Notes under the pieces: generated by a model | Told to the model about the DNA's origin: nothing | Database searches by the model: none | What the model saw: only the letters and a program-made list of their open reading frames with translations | Translations under genes and position numbers: made by a program | NCBI RefSeq assembly: GCF_000828635.1 | Contig: NZ_AP012547.1 | Span: 2,046,001-2,110,000 of the forward strand | Reading direction: 5' to 3' | Source of the DNA: Sulfuritalea hydrogenivorans sk43H | Lineage (GTDB): Bacteria; Pseudomonadota; Gammaproteobacteria; Burkholderiales; Rhodocyclaceae | Length of the DNA: 64,000 bases | Shown: positions 37,458 to 46,273 of the stretch, piece by piece | Layout: each line of letters starts with the position of its first letter | Position numbering within the stretch: the stretch's first letter is position 1

Positions 37458-37655
37458 CTACTTGTACTTCTTGGACACCGCCTTCGCGTCCCGGTGCGCG
37501 CGCTCCAGGGTGCAGATCGACGGATCGTCATCGTGGCCGCTGAAGAAATCGTCGGCCTGGGCGCGCATCACCATCTGGATCGCGGCCTCATCGCTGCTGC
37601 CGTACTTTTCGGTGATGAGGGTGGTGACTTCGTCAAGGTGCTCTTCGTAGGTCAT
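37458..37655 (-). CDS. Small hypothetical protein
   Basis: 65 residues, acidic and soluble (TYEEHLDEVTTLITEKYGSS, ending AVSKKYK). I do not recognise a family. It follows the VF530-family gene by 6 bp on the same strand and is probably cotranscribed with it. The start at 37655 is the only in-frame ATG near the N-terminus. Confidence 0.6.
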   Translation of the reverse strand: MTYEEHLDEVTTLITEKYGSSDEAAIQMVMRAQADDFFSGHDDDPSICTLERAHRDAKAVSKKYK

Positions 37656-37661
37656 GTCGAA

Positions 37662-37895
37662 TCAAACCGTTTCCCGTGGTTGCCGCATCGCGGAAACATA
37701 CAGCGCCTCGACCCGCTCCCGCGCCCAGGGCGTGCGGCGCAGGAACTTGAGGCTGGAGGCGATGCTCGGCTCATGCGTAAAGCAGCGGATGTCGATCTCC
37801 CGCGCCAGGCCTTCCCAGCCATGGCGGGCCACCAGCTCCTTGAGGATCGCGTCGAGGGAGATGCCGTGCAGTGGATTATTGGGCTGGGTCTTCAT
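37662..37895 (-). CDS. VF530 (DUF2132) family DNA-binding protein
   Basis: 77 residues with NPLHGISLDAILKELVARHG, GWEGLAREIDIRCF and PSIASSLKFLRRTPWARERV, the full pattern of VF530/DUF2132. The family has a small helical fold reported to bind DNA; the biological role is unknown. Confidence 0.85.
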   Translation of the reverse strand: MKTQPNNPLHGISLDAILKELVARHGWEGLAREIDIRCFTHEPSIASSLKFLRRTPWARERVEALYVSAMRQPRETV

Positions 37896-37920
37896 GCCGG
37901 ATGCGGCGGCAAGCGCTTCA

Positions 37921-38196
37921 TCAATGCCCGTGCTTCGGCTTGGCTTTGGCCGCCGCAGCGACCGGGGCAGCGGCCTCGGGATAGCGGATCACCTCGATCT
38001 GCTCTTCGGCTTCAAGCCAGAATTCGCCGTGGGGTCCTTTGGTGTTGCCTGTAATCAGCAGGATCAGACCGTCCTCCTGCCGCACTTCGGTGACGGTTTC
38101 CCAGGCGAAGGTGGGATGGGCGTTGCTGCCGGTACCGTTGTAGATGTGGTCGTTCACCCGCACCTCGGACGCCGCTACGTAAATCCTGTTGGTCAT
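37921..38196 (-). CDS. Small hypothetical protein with Ala/Lys-rich tail
   Basis: 91 residues. NRIYVAASEVRVNDHIYNG and FAWETVTEVRQEDGLILLI suggest a small beta-rich domain; the tail AAAPVAAAAKAKPKHGH is low-complexity. No family recognised. A short dyad CTGTA-N5-TACAG lies about 20 bp before its start. Confidence 0.6.
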   Translation of the reverse strand: MTNRIYVAASEVRVNDHIYNGTGSNAHPTFAWETVTEVRQEDGLILLITGNTKGPHGEFWLEAEEQIEVIRYPEAAAPVAAAAKAKPKHGH

Positions 38197-38242
38197 GACC
38201 GCCTCCCCCTGTCGCTGTACGTTTTACAGGCAGCGTAACACT

Positions 38243-41200
38243 TCAGGCCAGTGGTTCGAACAGCACGTCGAGATCGCCGGCGGTGAGTAGATGGCCGCCG
38301 CCCTCGCCAGCGGAACCACCCTGCTTCATCAACTGGTCTGCCAGCCCGCGCTTGCGGTTTTGCAGGGCGAGGATTTTTTCTTCGACCGTGCCCTGCGTCA
38401 TCAGCTTGTAGACGAACACCGGCTTGTCCTGGCCGATGCGGTGGGCGCGCGCCGTGGCCTGCTCTTCCACCGCCGGATTCCACCACGGATCGTAATGGAT
38501 CACCGTATCGGCCGCGGTCAGGTTGAGGCCGGTACCGCCGGCCTTGAGGCTGATCAGGAACAGCGGCACGCGGCCTTCCTGGAAATCCTTGATCGGCGTT
38601 TCGCGGTCGCGGGTCTGGCCGGTGAGTTTCGAATAGGCGATGCCGCGCTTTTCGAGTTCGGCTTCGATCAGCCCCAGCATCGAAGTGAATTGCGAGAACA
38701 GCAGCACCTTGCGGCCTTCGTCGAGCAATTCATCGAGCATTTCCAGCAGGGTCGCCAGCTTCGCCGAATGGGCGTGGCCCTTTTTCACCAGCGCCTCGGC
38801 GGCCGGCAGCTTGACCAGCCGCGGGTCGCAGCAGATCTGCCGCAATTTCAGCAGCGCGTCGAAAATCATGATCTGGCTGCGGCCGACGCCCTGTTCGGTC
38901 AGCGCAATGCGCAGCTTGCGGTCGAAGGCCACGCGCAGCGATTCGTAGAGGTCGCGCTGGCCGCCTTCGATCTCCACCCAGCGCACCATCTCGGTACGCG
39001 GCGGCAGGTCTTTCAGAACCTGCTCCTTGGTCCGGCGCAACAGGAAGGGGCGCACGCGTTCGGCGAGGCGGACGCGCATCTCGTCGTCGCCGAGCTTTTC
39101 GATCGGGGTGCGGAACACCTGGGTAAAGCGCTTGGCGTTGCCGAGCAGCCCGGGCATCAGGAAATCAAACTGCGCCCAGAGTTCACCGAGATGGTTTTCC
39201 AGCGGCGTGCCGGTCAGCGACAGGCGATGACGGGCGTTGAGCTTGCGCGCCACCTGGTGCGATTGCGCCTTGGGGTTCTTGATGAATTGCGCCTCGTCCA
39301 TCACCAGCAGGTGCCAGTCCTGCGCCAGCAGGGTGTCGCGGTCGCGCACCAGCAGCGGGTAGGTGGTCAGCACCAGGTCGGCCTGTGCGATCTGGTCGAA
39401 CTGCTGGGCGCGATCCTTGCCATGCAGGATCAGCACCTTGAGGCCGGGCGCGAACTGCGCCGCCTCGTCGCGCCAGTTGGCCATCAGGCTGGTGGTGGCC
39501 ACCACCAGGCTGGGCCGGTCGGCGCGGCCGGAGGTCTTTTCCAGATGCAGGTGGGCCAGGGTCTGAACCGTCTTGCCCAGGCCCATGTCGTCGGCAAGTA
39601 TCCCGGCCAGGCCGTATTCGCGCAGGAATTGGAGCCAGTCGAGGCCGATCTGCTGATAGGGCCGCAGCATCGCGGTGAACCCCGGCGCCGGCACGCAATG
39701 GGCCATGCCCGAGAAGTCGCGCAGGCGCCGGCCCAGCGCCCGCAATTCCTCGCCGCCGATCCAGTGCGTCGGCAGGTCGTCGAGTCCGGCCAGGGCGGCG
39801 GCATGGTGGCGCGACAGGCGCGGCCGGTCTTCGTCGAGGAATTCGAGCAGCGGCAGCAGCCAGGCCTTGAGGCGGCCCGCCGGCACCGGCAGGATGCGGC
39901 GCGCATCGAGCGCCACGGGGAATGTCTGGTGGTCTTCGAGGCCGCGCACCACGCCGAGCAGATCCGGCTGCTCGCGCAACAGGCGCAGCAACGGCGGCAC
40001 CAGGCTCAGGCGTTCGCCGTCGACCGTCACGCCCAGATCGAGATCGAACCAGTCGCTGCCGACGGCTTCCTCGACTGCGACGAACCAGTCTTCCGCCTGC
40101 GCGACGCAATAGGGGAAATCCTCGGCGAACACGACCGGGATCTCGCGCCGTTCCAGTTCGGGCACCGCTTCATTGAGGAAGGATAGCCAGCCCACGGCGT
40201 CGTTCTGCACCGGCATCAGGCCATCCTCGGTACCCTCGATCCGCTGATAGTTGCCCAGGCTGCGCTGCCAGTGTTCCAGCCCGCAGGAGCGCAGCAGTTG
40301 CCAGACCTCGCGTTCCGCATCCAGATCGCGTTGCAGCGTCCGCCACTGCCCGCCGACCCGCTGCCGCATGAAAGCGGAAGGCTGCTCGACGCCGACCACG
40401 GTCGGCCCCTGCGGATAGTCGAAATACAGCACCGCCAGCGCAAGGTCGTCATGCAGGCGATTCATGCCCTGATGGCGGAAGCGCCCCCGGGTCAGCAGCA
40501 GGCGCGCCGCGGGCTTGCCGGCGGCAACGGCCTCCGGCGCATCGGGCAAGGGCAGTGCAAGTTGCTGAACCCGGGCCAGCTCGGTCAAGCGCTGGCGCAC
40601 CAGGGGCGCATCGGCTTCATTCAGCGGCGGCGCCGTCATCAATTGCTGCAGCAGGTGCGCGGACAAGCCGGACTCCAGTTCGCCGACTGTCCGGGCCGCC
40701 GTATCCAGATAGAACGGCGGCCAGGTCGGGATCATCTGCAAGGCTGCCGGCAGGTCGAAAGTCAACTGCTGCAAGCCGGCCGGTGTGTGCGTCCACAGCA
40801 GATTCAACGGCCGCGGCAAACCCGGCTCCAGCGGCAACTCCACGAGTTCATCGAGATACAGCCTTCCCGTGCGCAACGCCAGGCGCAGCAGCAGGGCCCC
40901 GGTCTCGCCACCCAGTTCGACGGACTCATTGTAGAAATACCCGCCACCGGTCTGCAGCGCCAGAAACAGGCGCAGGGGCGCAATATCCTCGTCGAGGATG
41001 AAATCGCGATGGCTGCGTGCGCTGCCCAGATCGTAGGGTTGCGGGCGATAGACGGCCGGCTTGCCGAAGCCGCCCTTCTTCAAGGGACGGCTTTTGCCCA
41101 GGCTGAGGCTGGGCGGGCTGCCGGGCTGCAGCAGATAGACCACGCGCGCCTGGGAAGTTTTTCCCGGGACTTTCCGCGCCGTCGGCGGATCGAGAGTGCC

Positions 41201-41602
41201 CAGCCACTCGATTGTCGCCACGCTGGGTTCGGGGAATTCACCGTCCTGCCGCGATGCATGGCCTGTTCCGACAAAGTCGCCGATGTCCGACGTCTGTCCC
41301 AGGCTCAGCAGCACCGCCACCACGTGCTTGCAGTTCTCCCGCAGGGGGCACATGCACGAGTTGTCGACATCGACGATAGTCCCCTCGGGGCTCAATTCGA
41401 GCCAGAGATCGACTTCATAGGGATTCGCGAGCGTCCCCTGCACTTCGGCTTCGACATGGATTTCGCCCGGCGCCCGTTTCACGCGCTTCATCCGGACGCG
41501 GCGCTCTCCGGCATACGCCTTGCCGCGCTGCAGCGTCGCGCCGCCAAACCGCCCGGCAAAATCGCCCAGGGCGGCGCTGTTGAACAAAGGATTTGCGGCC
41601 AT
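38243..41602 (-). CDS. SWIM-domain SNF2-family DEAD/DEAH-like helicase
   Basis: 1119 residues. A SWIM zinc finger near residue 85 (CMCPLRENCKHVVAVLL), then a long middle region, and a SNF2 ATPase in the C-terminal 500 residues: DDMGLGKTVQTL (Walker A), VMDEAQFIKN (DEAQ box), SLTGTPLENHLGELWAQFDF, and motif VI ATARAHRIGQDKPVFVYK. These bacterial proteins move along double-stranded DNA; the biological task is not known. ATG at 41602 is chosen because MAANPLFN begins the conserved N-terminus; the upstream extension is encoded by tandem repeats and is not conserved. Confidence 0.88.
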   Translation of the reverse strand: MAANPLFNSAALGDFAGRFGGATLQRGKAYAGERRVRMKRVKRAPGEIHVEAEVQGTLANPYEVDLWLELSPEGTIVDVDNSCMCPLRENCKHVVAVLLSLGQTSDIGDFVGTGHASRQDGEFPEPSVATIEWLGTLDPPTARKVPGKTSQARVVYLLQPGSPPSLSLGKSRPLKKGGFGKPAVYRPQPYDLGSARSHRDFILDEDIAPLRLFLALQTGGGYFYNESVELGGETGALLLRLALRTGRLYLDELVELPLEPGLPRPLNLLWTHTPAGLQQLTFDLPAALQMIPTWPPFYLDTAARTVGELESGLSAHLLQQLMTAPPLNEADAPLVRQRLTELARVQQLALPLPDAPEAVAAGKPAARLLLTRGRFRHQGMNRLHDDLALAVLYFDYPQGPTVVGVEQPSAFMRQRVGGQWRTLQRDLDAEREVWQLLRSCGLEHWQRSLGNYQRIEGTEDGLMPVQNDAVGWLSFLNEAVPELERREIPVVFAEDFPYCVAQAEDWFVAVEEAVGSDWFDLDLGVTVDGERLSLVPPLLRLLREQPDLLGVVRGLEDHQTFPVALDARRILPVPAGRLKAWLLPLLEFLDEDRPRLSRHHAAALAGLDDLPTHWIGGEELRALGRRLRDFSGMAHCVPAPGFTAMLRPYQQIGLDWLQFLREYGLAGILADDMGLGKTVQTLAHLHLEKTSGRADRPSLVVATTSLMANWRDEAAQFAPGLKVLILHGKDRAQQFDQIAQADLVLTTYPLLVRDRDTLLAQDWHLLVMDEAQFIKNPKAQSHQVARKLNARHRLSLTGTPLENHLGELWAQFDFLMPGLLGNAKRFTQVFRTPIEKLGDDEMRVRLAERVRPFLLRRTKEQVLKDLPPRTEMVRWVEIEGGQRDLYESLRVAFDRKLRIALTEQGVGRSQIMIFDALLKLRQICCDPRLVKLPAAEALVKKGHAHSAKLATLLEMLDELLDEGRKVLLFSQFTSMLGLIEAELEKRGIAYSKLTGQTRDRETPIKDFQEGRVPLFLISLKAGGTGLNLTAADTVIHYDPWWNPAVEEQATARAHRIGQDKPVFVYKLMTQGTVEEKILALQNRKRGLADQLMKQGGSAGEGGGHLLTAGDLDVLFEPLA

Positions 41603-41723
41603 GCAGAATGGGCTGAAGCAGTCAGGGGGGGCAACGACCTTAGCACATACTGCCCGGCCTGTCCGTTCCGGCAGTACTCCTGAATTGCCGACATGGCCTT
41701 TGCACGCAATTCGCCGTGGCGCC

Positions 41724-41787
41724 ATCCGCAGCGGCGAGGATCCGCAGCGGCGAGGATCCGCAGCGGCGAGGATCCGCAGCGGCGAGG
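41724..41787. repeat. Four tandem 16-bp units
   Basis: Unit ATCCGCAGCGGCGAGG repeated four times without a mismatch. Period 16 is not a multiple of three, so it is not a protein repeat. Unit number is likely to vary between strains by slippage. Confidence 0.92.
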
Positions 41788-41868
41788 AGAGCGTACTTTG
41801 CTCGACCGCCTGGCTGCGCAGGGGATTCATCAGAGCGTACTTTGCTCGACCGCCTGGCTGCGCAGGGG
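41788..41868. repeat. 37-bp perfect direct repeat
   Basis: Copies at 41788-41824 and 41832-41868, identical over 37 bp (start AGAGCGTACTTTGCTCGACC), with only 7 bp between them. It directly follows the 16-bp tandem array. Each copy contains GAGC-N7-GCTC, a small hairpin. Confidence 0.92.
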
Positions 41869-42015
41869 CAGCATCAGCGCCGACCTTGCGGCCAATTCAG
41901 TCCGGATACCCATTTCGACGATCGAATAGAAACTAATCAGCCGAATCATCGCCAAAGCTCATAACTGCATGATTAATCGTAAGTTATGTTGTATCAAAAG
42001 CCGGGCATGGATTTT

Positions 42016-42042
42016 GTATGAGATTCTGCCTAGACTTCATAC
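42016..42042. promoter_or_regulatory. Candidate NikR operator before the nickel permease
   Basis: Perfect inverted half-sites GTATGA (42016-42021) and TCATAC (42037-42042), the same half-sites as the E. coli NikR operator, with 15 bp between them instead of 16. It ends 28 bp before the permease ATG. A NikR gene is present 4 kb away, so nickel-dependent repression of uptake is likely. Confidence 0.65.
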
Positions 42043-42070
42043 CGCGTTCTGCTGATACAGGCCACCCTCC

Positions 42071-42892
42071 ATGGATCTGCCCACCGACTGGATCGCCCTC
42101 CTCGCCCTGGTTTTCATTCTGGGCGCCAAGCACGGCCTCGACGCCGACCATCTCGCCACCATCGACGGGCTGACCCGCCATAACCTGCGCTTTGCGCCCG
42201 GCCGTGCGCGCTGGTGCGGCTCCCTGTTCTCGCTCGGCCACGGCGCCATCGTCTTGCTGATTGCGCTCGGCGTCGGGCTGGCGTCGGCGAAGTGGCAGGT
42301 GCCGGAATGGATGGAAGACCTCGGCACCTGGATTTCGATCAGCTTCCTCACCCTGCTCGGCATCCTCAACCTGCGTGCCGTGCTGACGGCGCCGGCCGGC
42401 GACATGGTGGCCACGATCGGCATCAAGGCCGGCCTGCTGCGCCGCCTGCAGGCCACCTCGCATCCATTGGCGATTGCCGCGGTCGGATCACTCTTCGCGC
42501 TTTCCTTCGACACCATGAGCCAGGCCGCCCTGTTCGCCGTGACCGCCACACAACACGGCGGCGTTGCCCACACCCTCGCGCTCGGACTCGCCTTCACGGT
42601 CGGCATGCTGCTGGCCGACGGCGCCAACGGGCTCTGGATCGCCCGCCTGCTACGCCGCGCCGATCATCGCGCGCGCATCGCCTCGCGCGTCATGGGCCTG
42701 ATGGTCGCCGCCATCAGCCTGTCGGTCGCCGCCTTCGGTCTCGCCCGCTGGCTGCACGCCGACGTGTCGCAGTGGTACGAAGGCAAGGAGCTGATGGTCG
42801 GTGTCGGCGTCATTGTCCTGCTGACCGCCAGCTTCCTGATCGGCAACTGGCTGGCGCGCGGCTCGGAACTGATCGGCGCGACCCCCGACTGA
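42071..42892 (+). CDS. NiCoT-family nickel permease (HoxN-like)
   Basis: 273 residues, seven to eight membrane helices. Signature GAKHGLDADHLATIDGLTR in helix II, matching the HAxDADHI motif, plus SLFSLGHGAIV and ALSFDTMSQA. Helix II residues coordinate Ni or Co. Given NikR and three hydrogenases nearby, nickel is the probable substrate; cobalt cannot be excluded. High-affinity inner-membrane uptake. Confidence 0.87.
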   Translation: MDLPTDWIALLALVFILGAKHGLDADHLATIDGLTRHNLRFAPGRARWCGSLFSLGHGAIVLLIALGVGLASAKWQVPEWMEDLGTWISISFLTLLGILNLRAVLTAPAGDMVATIGIKAGLLRRLQATSHPLAIAAVGSLFALSFDTMSQAALFAVTATQHGGVAHTLALGLAFTVGMLLADGANGLWIARLLRRADHRARIASRVMGLMVAAISLSVAAFGLARWLHADVSQWYEGKELMVGVGVIVLLTASFLIGNWLARGSELIGATPD

Positions 42893-42922
42893 GGCCGGGC
42901 AACACCACCTGAACCGGACAGC

Positions 42923-42946
42923 CGCCGTACCGCCGGCGCCGACTCC
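42923..42946 (-). repeat. Dispersed 24-bp repeat, copy 7 (intergenic)
   Basis: Minus-strand copy about 30 bp after the permease stop. It is flanked by GCCGCC and GGCGGC, which could make a stem around it. Confidence 0.72.
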
Positions 42947-43037
42947 CGGGCAGGCGGCAACCCTGCGTCCGGCGATCCATGTCGATTAGCGGAGCGTGCT
43001 ATCGTAGGTGTCCTGAGTCCGTGTGCATGAGGATTGC

Positions 43038-45596
43038 ATGCCGCAACCGCCGGTCGCCGATGCCATAGTTGTCGACAATCGCAGCCTGACCCATGCCCTG
43101 CGCTGGGTGGGCGGCCTGGCCCTGCTTTACGGCTTGCTGTGGCTCTTTCCTCCCAGTGCCGACCTCGGCCTGAGCCGCTATCTGCCGCTGCACACCACGC
43201 TGGAAACCGCGGCCATCGTCGCCGCCATGCTCTCCTTCGGCATCGCCTGGAACGCCTGGGCCGAATCGCGCCCCGGCAACGTCCTGCTGATCGGCGCCGC
43301 GCTGTTCGGCGCCGGCCTGCTGGATTTCGCGCATACCCTTTCGTATCACGGCATGCCTGATTTCGTAACGCCATCCAGCCCTCAAAAGGGCATTGCCTTC
43401 TGGCTGGCCGCGCGCTATCTGGTCGCCGCGGGCCTGCTGGCCATTGCCCTGCGCCCGTGGCGGGCCGCGCTGCATTCGAACTTCCGCTATCTGCTGATGG
43501 TCGCCGTCGTCGTATATGTGACGTCGACGTATCGGCTGGTGCTGTTCCATCCCGACTGGCTGCCCGACTTTTTCATTGCCGGCAGCGGGCTGACGCCGCT
43601 CAAGCTTTTGCTGGAGTACATCCTGGTTGCCATGTATGCGACAGCGGCCATCCTGTTCTATCGCGAGGCCCGCAAGGGCGCCGGCTTCAACGCCGCCGAA
43701 CTGTTCGCGGCGGCGGCGATCGCCGCCCTCTCGGAACTCTGCTTCACGCTTTATGCCTCGGTATCCGATGTGTTCAACATCGTCGGCCATCTGTACAAGA
43801 TCCTGTCCTACGGCTTCATATTCCGCGCCGTCTTTGTCGATAGCGTCCAGCAGCCGTTTCAGGCACTGAATGTGGCGCTCGAAAAGGAGATGGAACTGTC
43901 GGCCGAGCAGCATTCCTTCGTCCGCACGCTGAACATGCTCGACGAGGCCGTGCTCGAAATCACGGCCGATGGACGCATCGTCAGGGCCAATCAGGGCTGG
44001 TGGCAGCTGATCGGACGTATCCCGATGGCAAACTTTCAGCTGCTGGACAGCATGCGGGACGAGGACCGTGACAGTTTCCGGCTCTATCTGCTGGAGTTGA
44101 CCGACGGACGCCGCGACGAATTCCACGGTCGTTTCCGTTTCAGCGGAGCCCAGACCGAAAAATTGATGGACTGCCGTTTCGTCGCCGAAAGAGCGGCCGA
44201 TGGCCACGTGGCAGGCCTCCGCGGCGTGCTGCGCGACATCACCCAGAGCCATCAGCAGGAACGCCACATCGCCCACATGGCGCTGCATGACGCATTGACC
44301 AACCTGCCCAACCGCGCCCTGCTGGAAGACCGCATCCACAAGGCAATCCAGCTTGCCGAGCGCAGCGACCAGCATGTTGCCGTCTGCCTCATCGACCTCG
44401 ACCACTTCAAGAACATCAACGATGCCCACGGCCACAAGACCGGCGATGCCCTGCTGGTCAAGCTGGCGCAGGTGATCAAGGGCAATCTGGGCGAAGGCGA
44501 CACCCTGGCGCGCTGGAGCGGGGACGAATTCGTGATCCTGCTGCCGAAACTGCCGGGAGCCGAGCTGGCGCGCCAAACCGCGCAGCGACTGGTCGCCGCC
44601 ATGCACCAGACTTTCGAACTCGGCGGGCTGTCGGTCAACATCACCTTCAGCATGGGCGTCGCGCTCTATCCGGACGATGGCAAGGACGGCGAGGCGCTGC
44701 TGGCGCAGGCGGACCGCGCGATGTTCCACGCCAAGTCGCAGGGTCGCAACAATTTCCAGATGTTCGGCGAGATGGCGGAAAAAGGCCTGGGCAAGACCGA
44801 ATTCGACACCCGGTCGCGCCTGGCGCAGGCGATCCGCGACAGGCAGATCAGCGTCTGGTATCAGCCGCTGGTCGCTGCCCGTCCGCACCGGAACGGAGGC
44901 GCGCGCCTGGCGGGCGTCGAGGCATTGGCGCGCTGGCACGATGAAAAGGCCGGCTGGATCTCGCCGGCGGTGTTCATCCCGATGGCGGAGAACCTCGGCC
45001 TGATCGGCGAGCTTGGCGACCTGGTCCGACGCCAGGCGCTTGAGCAGTTCCGGCACTGGCGCACGACACACCCCCAGCTTCACATCGCGCTCAACATTTC
45101 GAAACGCCAGCTGTTCGCGGCGAATTTCATCGACGTGCTGAAGGCCGACATGGAATCCTGGGGCATCCCGCACACCGCGGTAACGCTCGAAATAACCGAA
45201 TCGGTGGCCATGATGGACGTCGAATTCGCCGACGAACGCCTGCGACAGCTTTCCGCCGCCGGTTTCACGCTTTCCATCGACGACTTCGGTACCGGCTATG
45301 CCTCGCTTTCGCAACTGCACGAACTGCCGGTCGGCGAACTGAAAATCGACATCTCCTTCGTTCGCCGCATCCACTCCCCGGAGGGCTTGCGCATGGTGCA
45401 GGCCATCGTCAGCATGGCCCAGGCCCTGGAATTGCGCACGGTCGCCGAAGGCATCGAGGACGAAGCCACCGCGGCGACCCTGCGCAAGCTCGGCGTCGAC
45501 ATTTTGCAGGGTTACCATTTCGGCCGCCCCTGCACGGCGGAAGAGTTCATCGCCCTGCCGCTGTTCAACCCCGCGCCGGCGCTGCACAGCGCCTGA
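43038..45596 (+). CDS. MASE3-sensor GGDEF-EAL protein
   Basis: 852 residues. N-terminal seven-helix sensor of MASE3 type (DFAHTLSYHGM, FWLAARYLVAAGLL), then a PAS-like region (about 290-400), GGDEF (DALTNLPNRALLEDR; loop RWSGDEFVILLP) and EAL (GVEALARWHDEKAG, LEITESVAMMD, IDDFGTGYASLSQLHELPV, VAEGIEDE). The EAL catalytic motifs look complete, while the first G of GGDEF is S and the I-site arginine is absent, so it may act chiefly as a phosphodiesterase. The second ATG (43038) is chosen: GAGGA sits 5 bp before it, closer than for the ATG at 43023. Confidence 0.88.
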   Translation: MPQPPVADAIVVDNRSLTHALRWVGGLALLYGLLWLFPPSADLGLSRYLPLHTTLETAAIVAAMLSFGIAWNAWAESRPGNVLLIGAALFGAGLLDFAHTLSYHGMPDFVTPSSPQKGIAFWLAARYLVAAGLLAIALRPWRAALHSNFRYLLMVAVVVYVTSTYRLVLFHPDWLPDFFIAGSGLTPLKLLLEYILVAMYATAAILFYREARKGAGFNAAELFAAAAIAALSELCFTLYASVSDVFNIVGHLYKILSYGFIFRAVFVDSVQQPFQALNVALEKEMELSAEQHSFVRTLNMLDEAVLEITADGRIVRANQGWWQLIGRIPMANFQLLDSMRDEDRDSFRLYLLELTDGRRDEFHGRFRFSGAQTEKLMDCRFVAERAADGHVAGLRGVLRDITQSHQQERHIAHMALHDALTNLPNRALLEDRIHKAIQLAERSDQHVAVCLIDLDHFKNINDAHGHKTGDALLVKLAQVIKGNLGEGDTLARWSGDEFVILLPKLPGAELARQTAQRLVAAMHQTFELGGLSVNITFSMGVALYPDDGKDGEALLAQADRAMFHAKSQGRNNFQMFGEMAEKGLGKTEFDTRSRLAQAIRDRQISVWYQPLVAARPHRNGGARLAGVEALARWHDEKAGWISPAVFIPMAENLGLIGELGDLVRRQALEQFRHWRTTHPQLHIALNISKRQLFAANFIDVLKADMESWGIPHTAVTLEITESVAMMDVEFADERLRQLSAAGFTLSIDDFGTGYASLSQLHELPVGELKIDISFVRRIHSPEGLRMVQAIVSMAQALELRTVAEGIEDEATAATLRKLGVDILQGYHFGRPCTAEEFIALPLFNPAPALHSA

Positions 45597-45598
45597 TT

Positions 45599-45622
45599 CG
45601 CCGTATCGCCGGCGCCGACTCG
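45599..45622 (-). repeat. Dispersed 24-bp repeat, copy 8 (intergenic)
   Basis: Minus-strand copy starting 2 bp after the stop of the GGDEF-EAL gene, the same placement as copy 2 after another GGDEF gene. CGCCG at its start and CGGCG just after it could pair. Confidence 0.75.
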
Positions 45623-45629
45623 CGGCGTT

Positions 45630-46268
45630 TCAGTCGAGCTCGACCAGACCCGTTGGCGTGCGAATATAGGCGACAAGCTCGGCGGCTTCATCGAGCGCAC
45701 AGGGATGTACGTCAAGCCGCGCGCCTACGCCGAGGCTGTCCAGCACGGCCTTGATGCGCGCCGGCTGCGGATGAAAGCCCTCCAGCTTCATCAGCCGGCA
45801 GCCGGCATCGGGCAGTCGCGCCGCCGGATGAAACGGCACATCCCATTGGATCAGGGTCGGCACCAGCCCGCTCCCCGGCAGGCGACCATCGGGCGGCACC
45901 GTGATGCGCCAGCGGAAATCGCCGCGTTCCATCGGCAGAATCTCGCCCGGCGCCTCGGCACTCGCGGCGGCATCGCGCCGGATGTCGTCGCTGCGCACGA
46001 CCCAGTGGATCAGGCGCGGACGATCTTCCGGCAGGGCCTCCGGCGAATCGAGCCCGAACCAGCGCGGCCGGCCGGGAGGCGGCGCCAGCGGATCGATCGC
46101 AATCAGTTCGAGGTAGAAATCGTCACCAAGGCCGAGCAGGCGATTGTGCGTGCCCATGCGAACGTGGCGCCCGCCCGGAGCCAGTGCCACGCCGAGCCGC
46201 TGCTCCAGCCACGCGGTGCCGCGATCGAGATCGCGCGCGGCGAGCACGAGGTGATCGGGTACCGCCAT
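45630..46268 (-). CDS. VOC-family (glyoxalase-like) protein
   Basis: 212 residues beginning MAVPDHLVLAARDLDRGTAW, with HVRMGTHNRLLGLGDDFYLEL and a C-terminal FHPQPARIKAVL segment; resembles the glyoxalase-like domain group. Members bind a metal and act on small molecules; the substrate is not predictable. Follows nikR by 5 bp on the same strand. Confidence 0.78.
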   Translation of the reverse strand: MAVPDHLVLAARDLDRGTAWLEQRLGVALAPGGRHVRMGTHNRLLGLGDDFYLELIAIDPLAPPPGRPRWFGLDSPEALPEDRPRLIHWVVRSDDIRRDAAASAEAPGEILPMERGDFRWRITVPPDGRLPGSGLVPTLIQWDVPFHPAARLPDAGCRLMKLEGFHPQPARIKAVLDSLGVGARLDVHPCALDEAAELVAYIRTPTGLVELD

Positions 46269-46273
46269 ACAGC

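Larger units (their letters stand above)
41603..42070. other. 468-bp gene-free region with repeats and regulatory sites
   Basis: No credible gene. It holds a 16-bp tandem repeat (41724-41787), a 37-bp direct repeat (41788-41868) and, near the nickel permease, a NikR-type dyad (42016-42042). It separates the divergent helicase and permease genes and must contain both their promoters. The part from about 41930 is AT-richer than its surroundings. Confidence 0.7.

Noticed and set aside
38215-38229. CTGTA-N5-TACAG dyad before the 91-residue gene
   Set aside because: Too short to separate from chance; no regulator nearby and no -10/-35 seen with it.
42999-45587. 862-residue open frame on the minus strand
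   Set aside because: Antisense of the MASE3-GGDEF-EAL gene, whose motifs are all readable on the plus strand. GC-rich codon use produces long antisense frames here.
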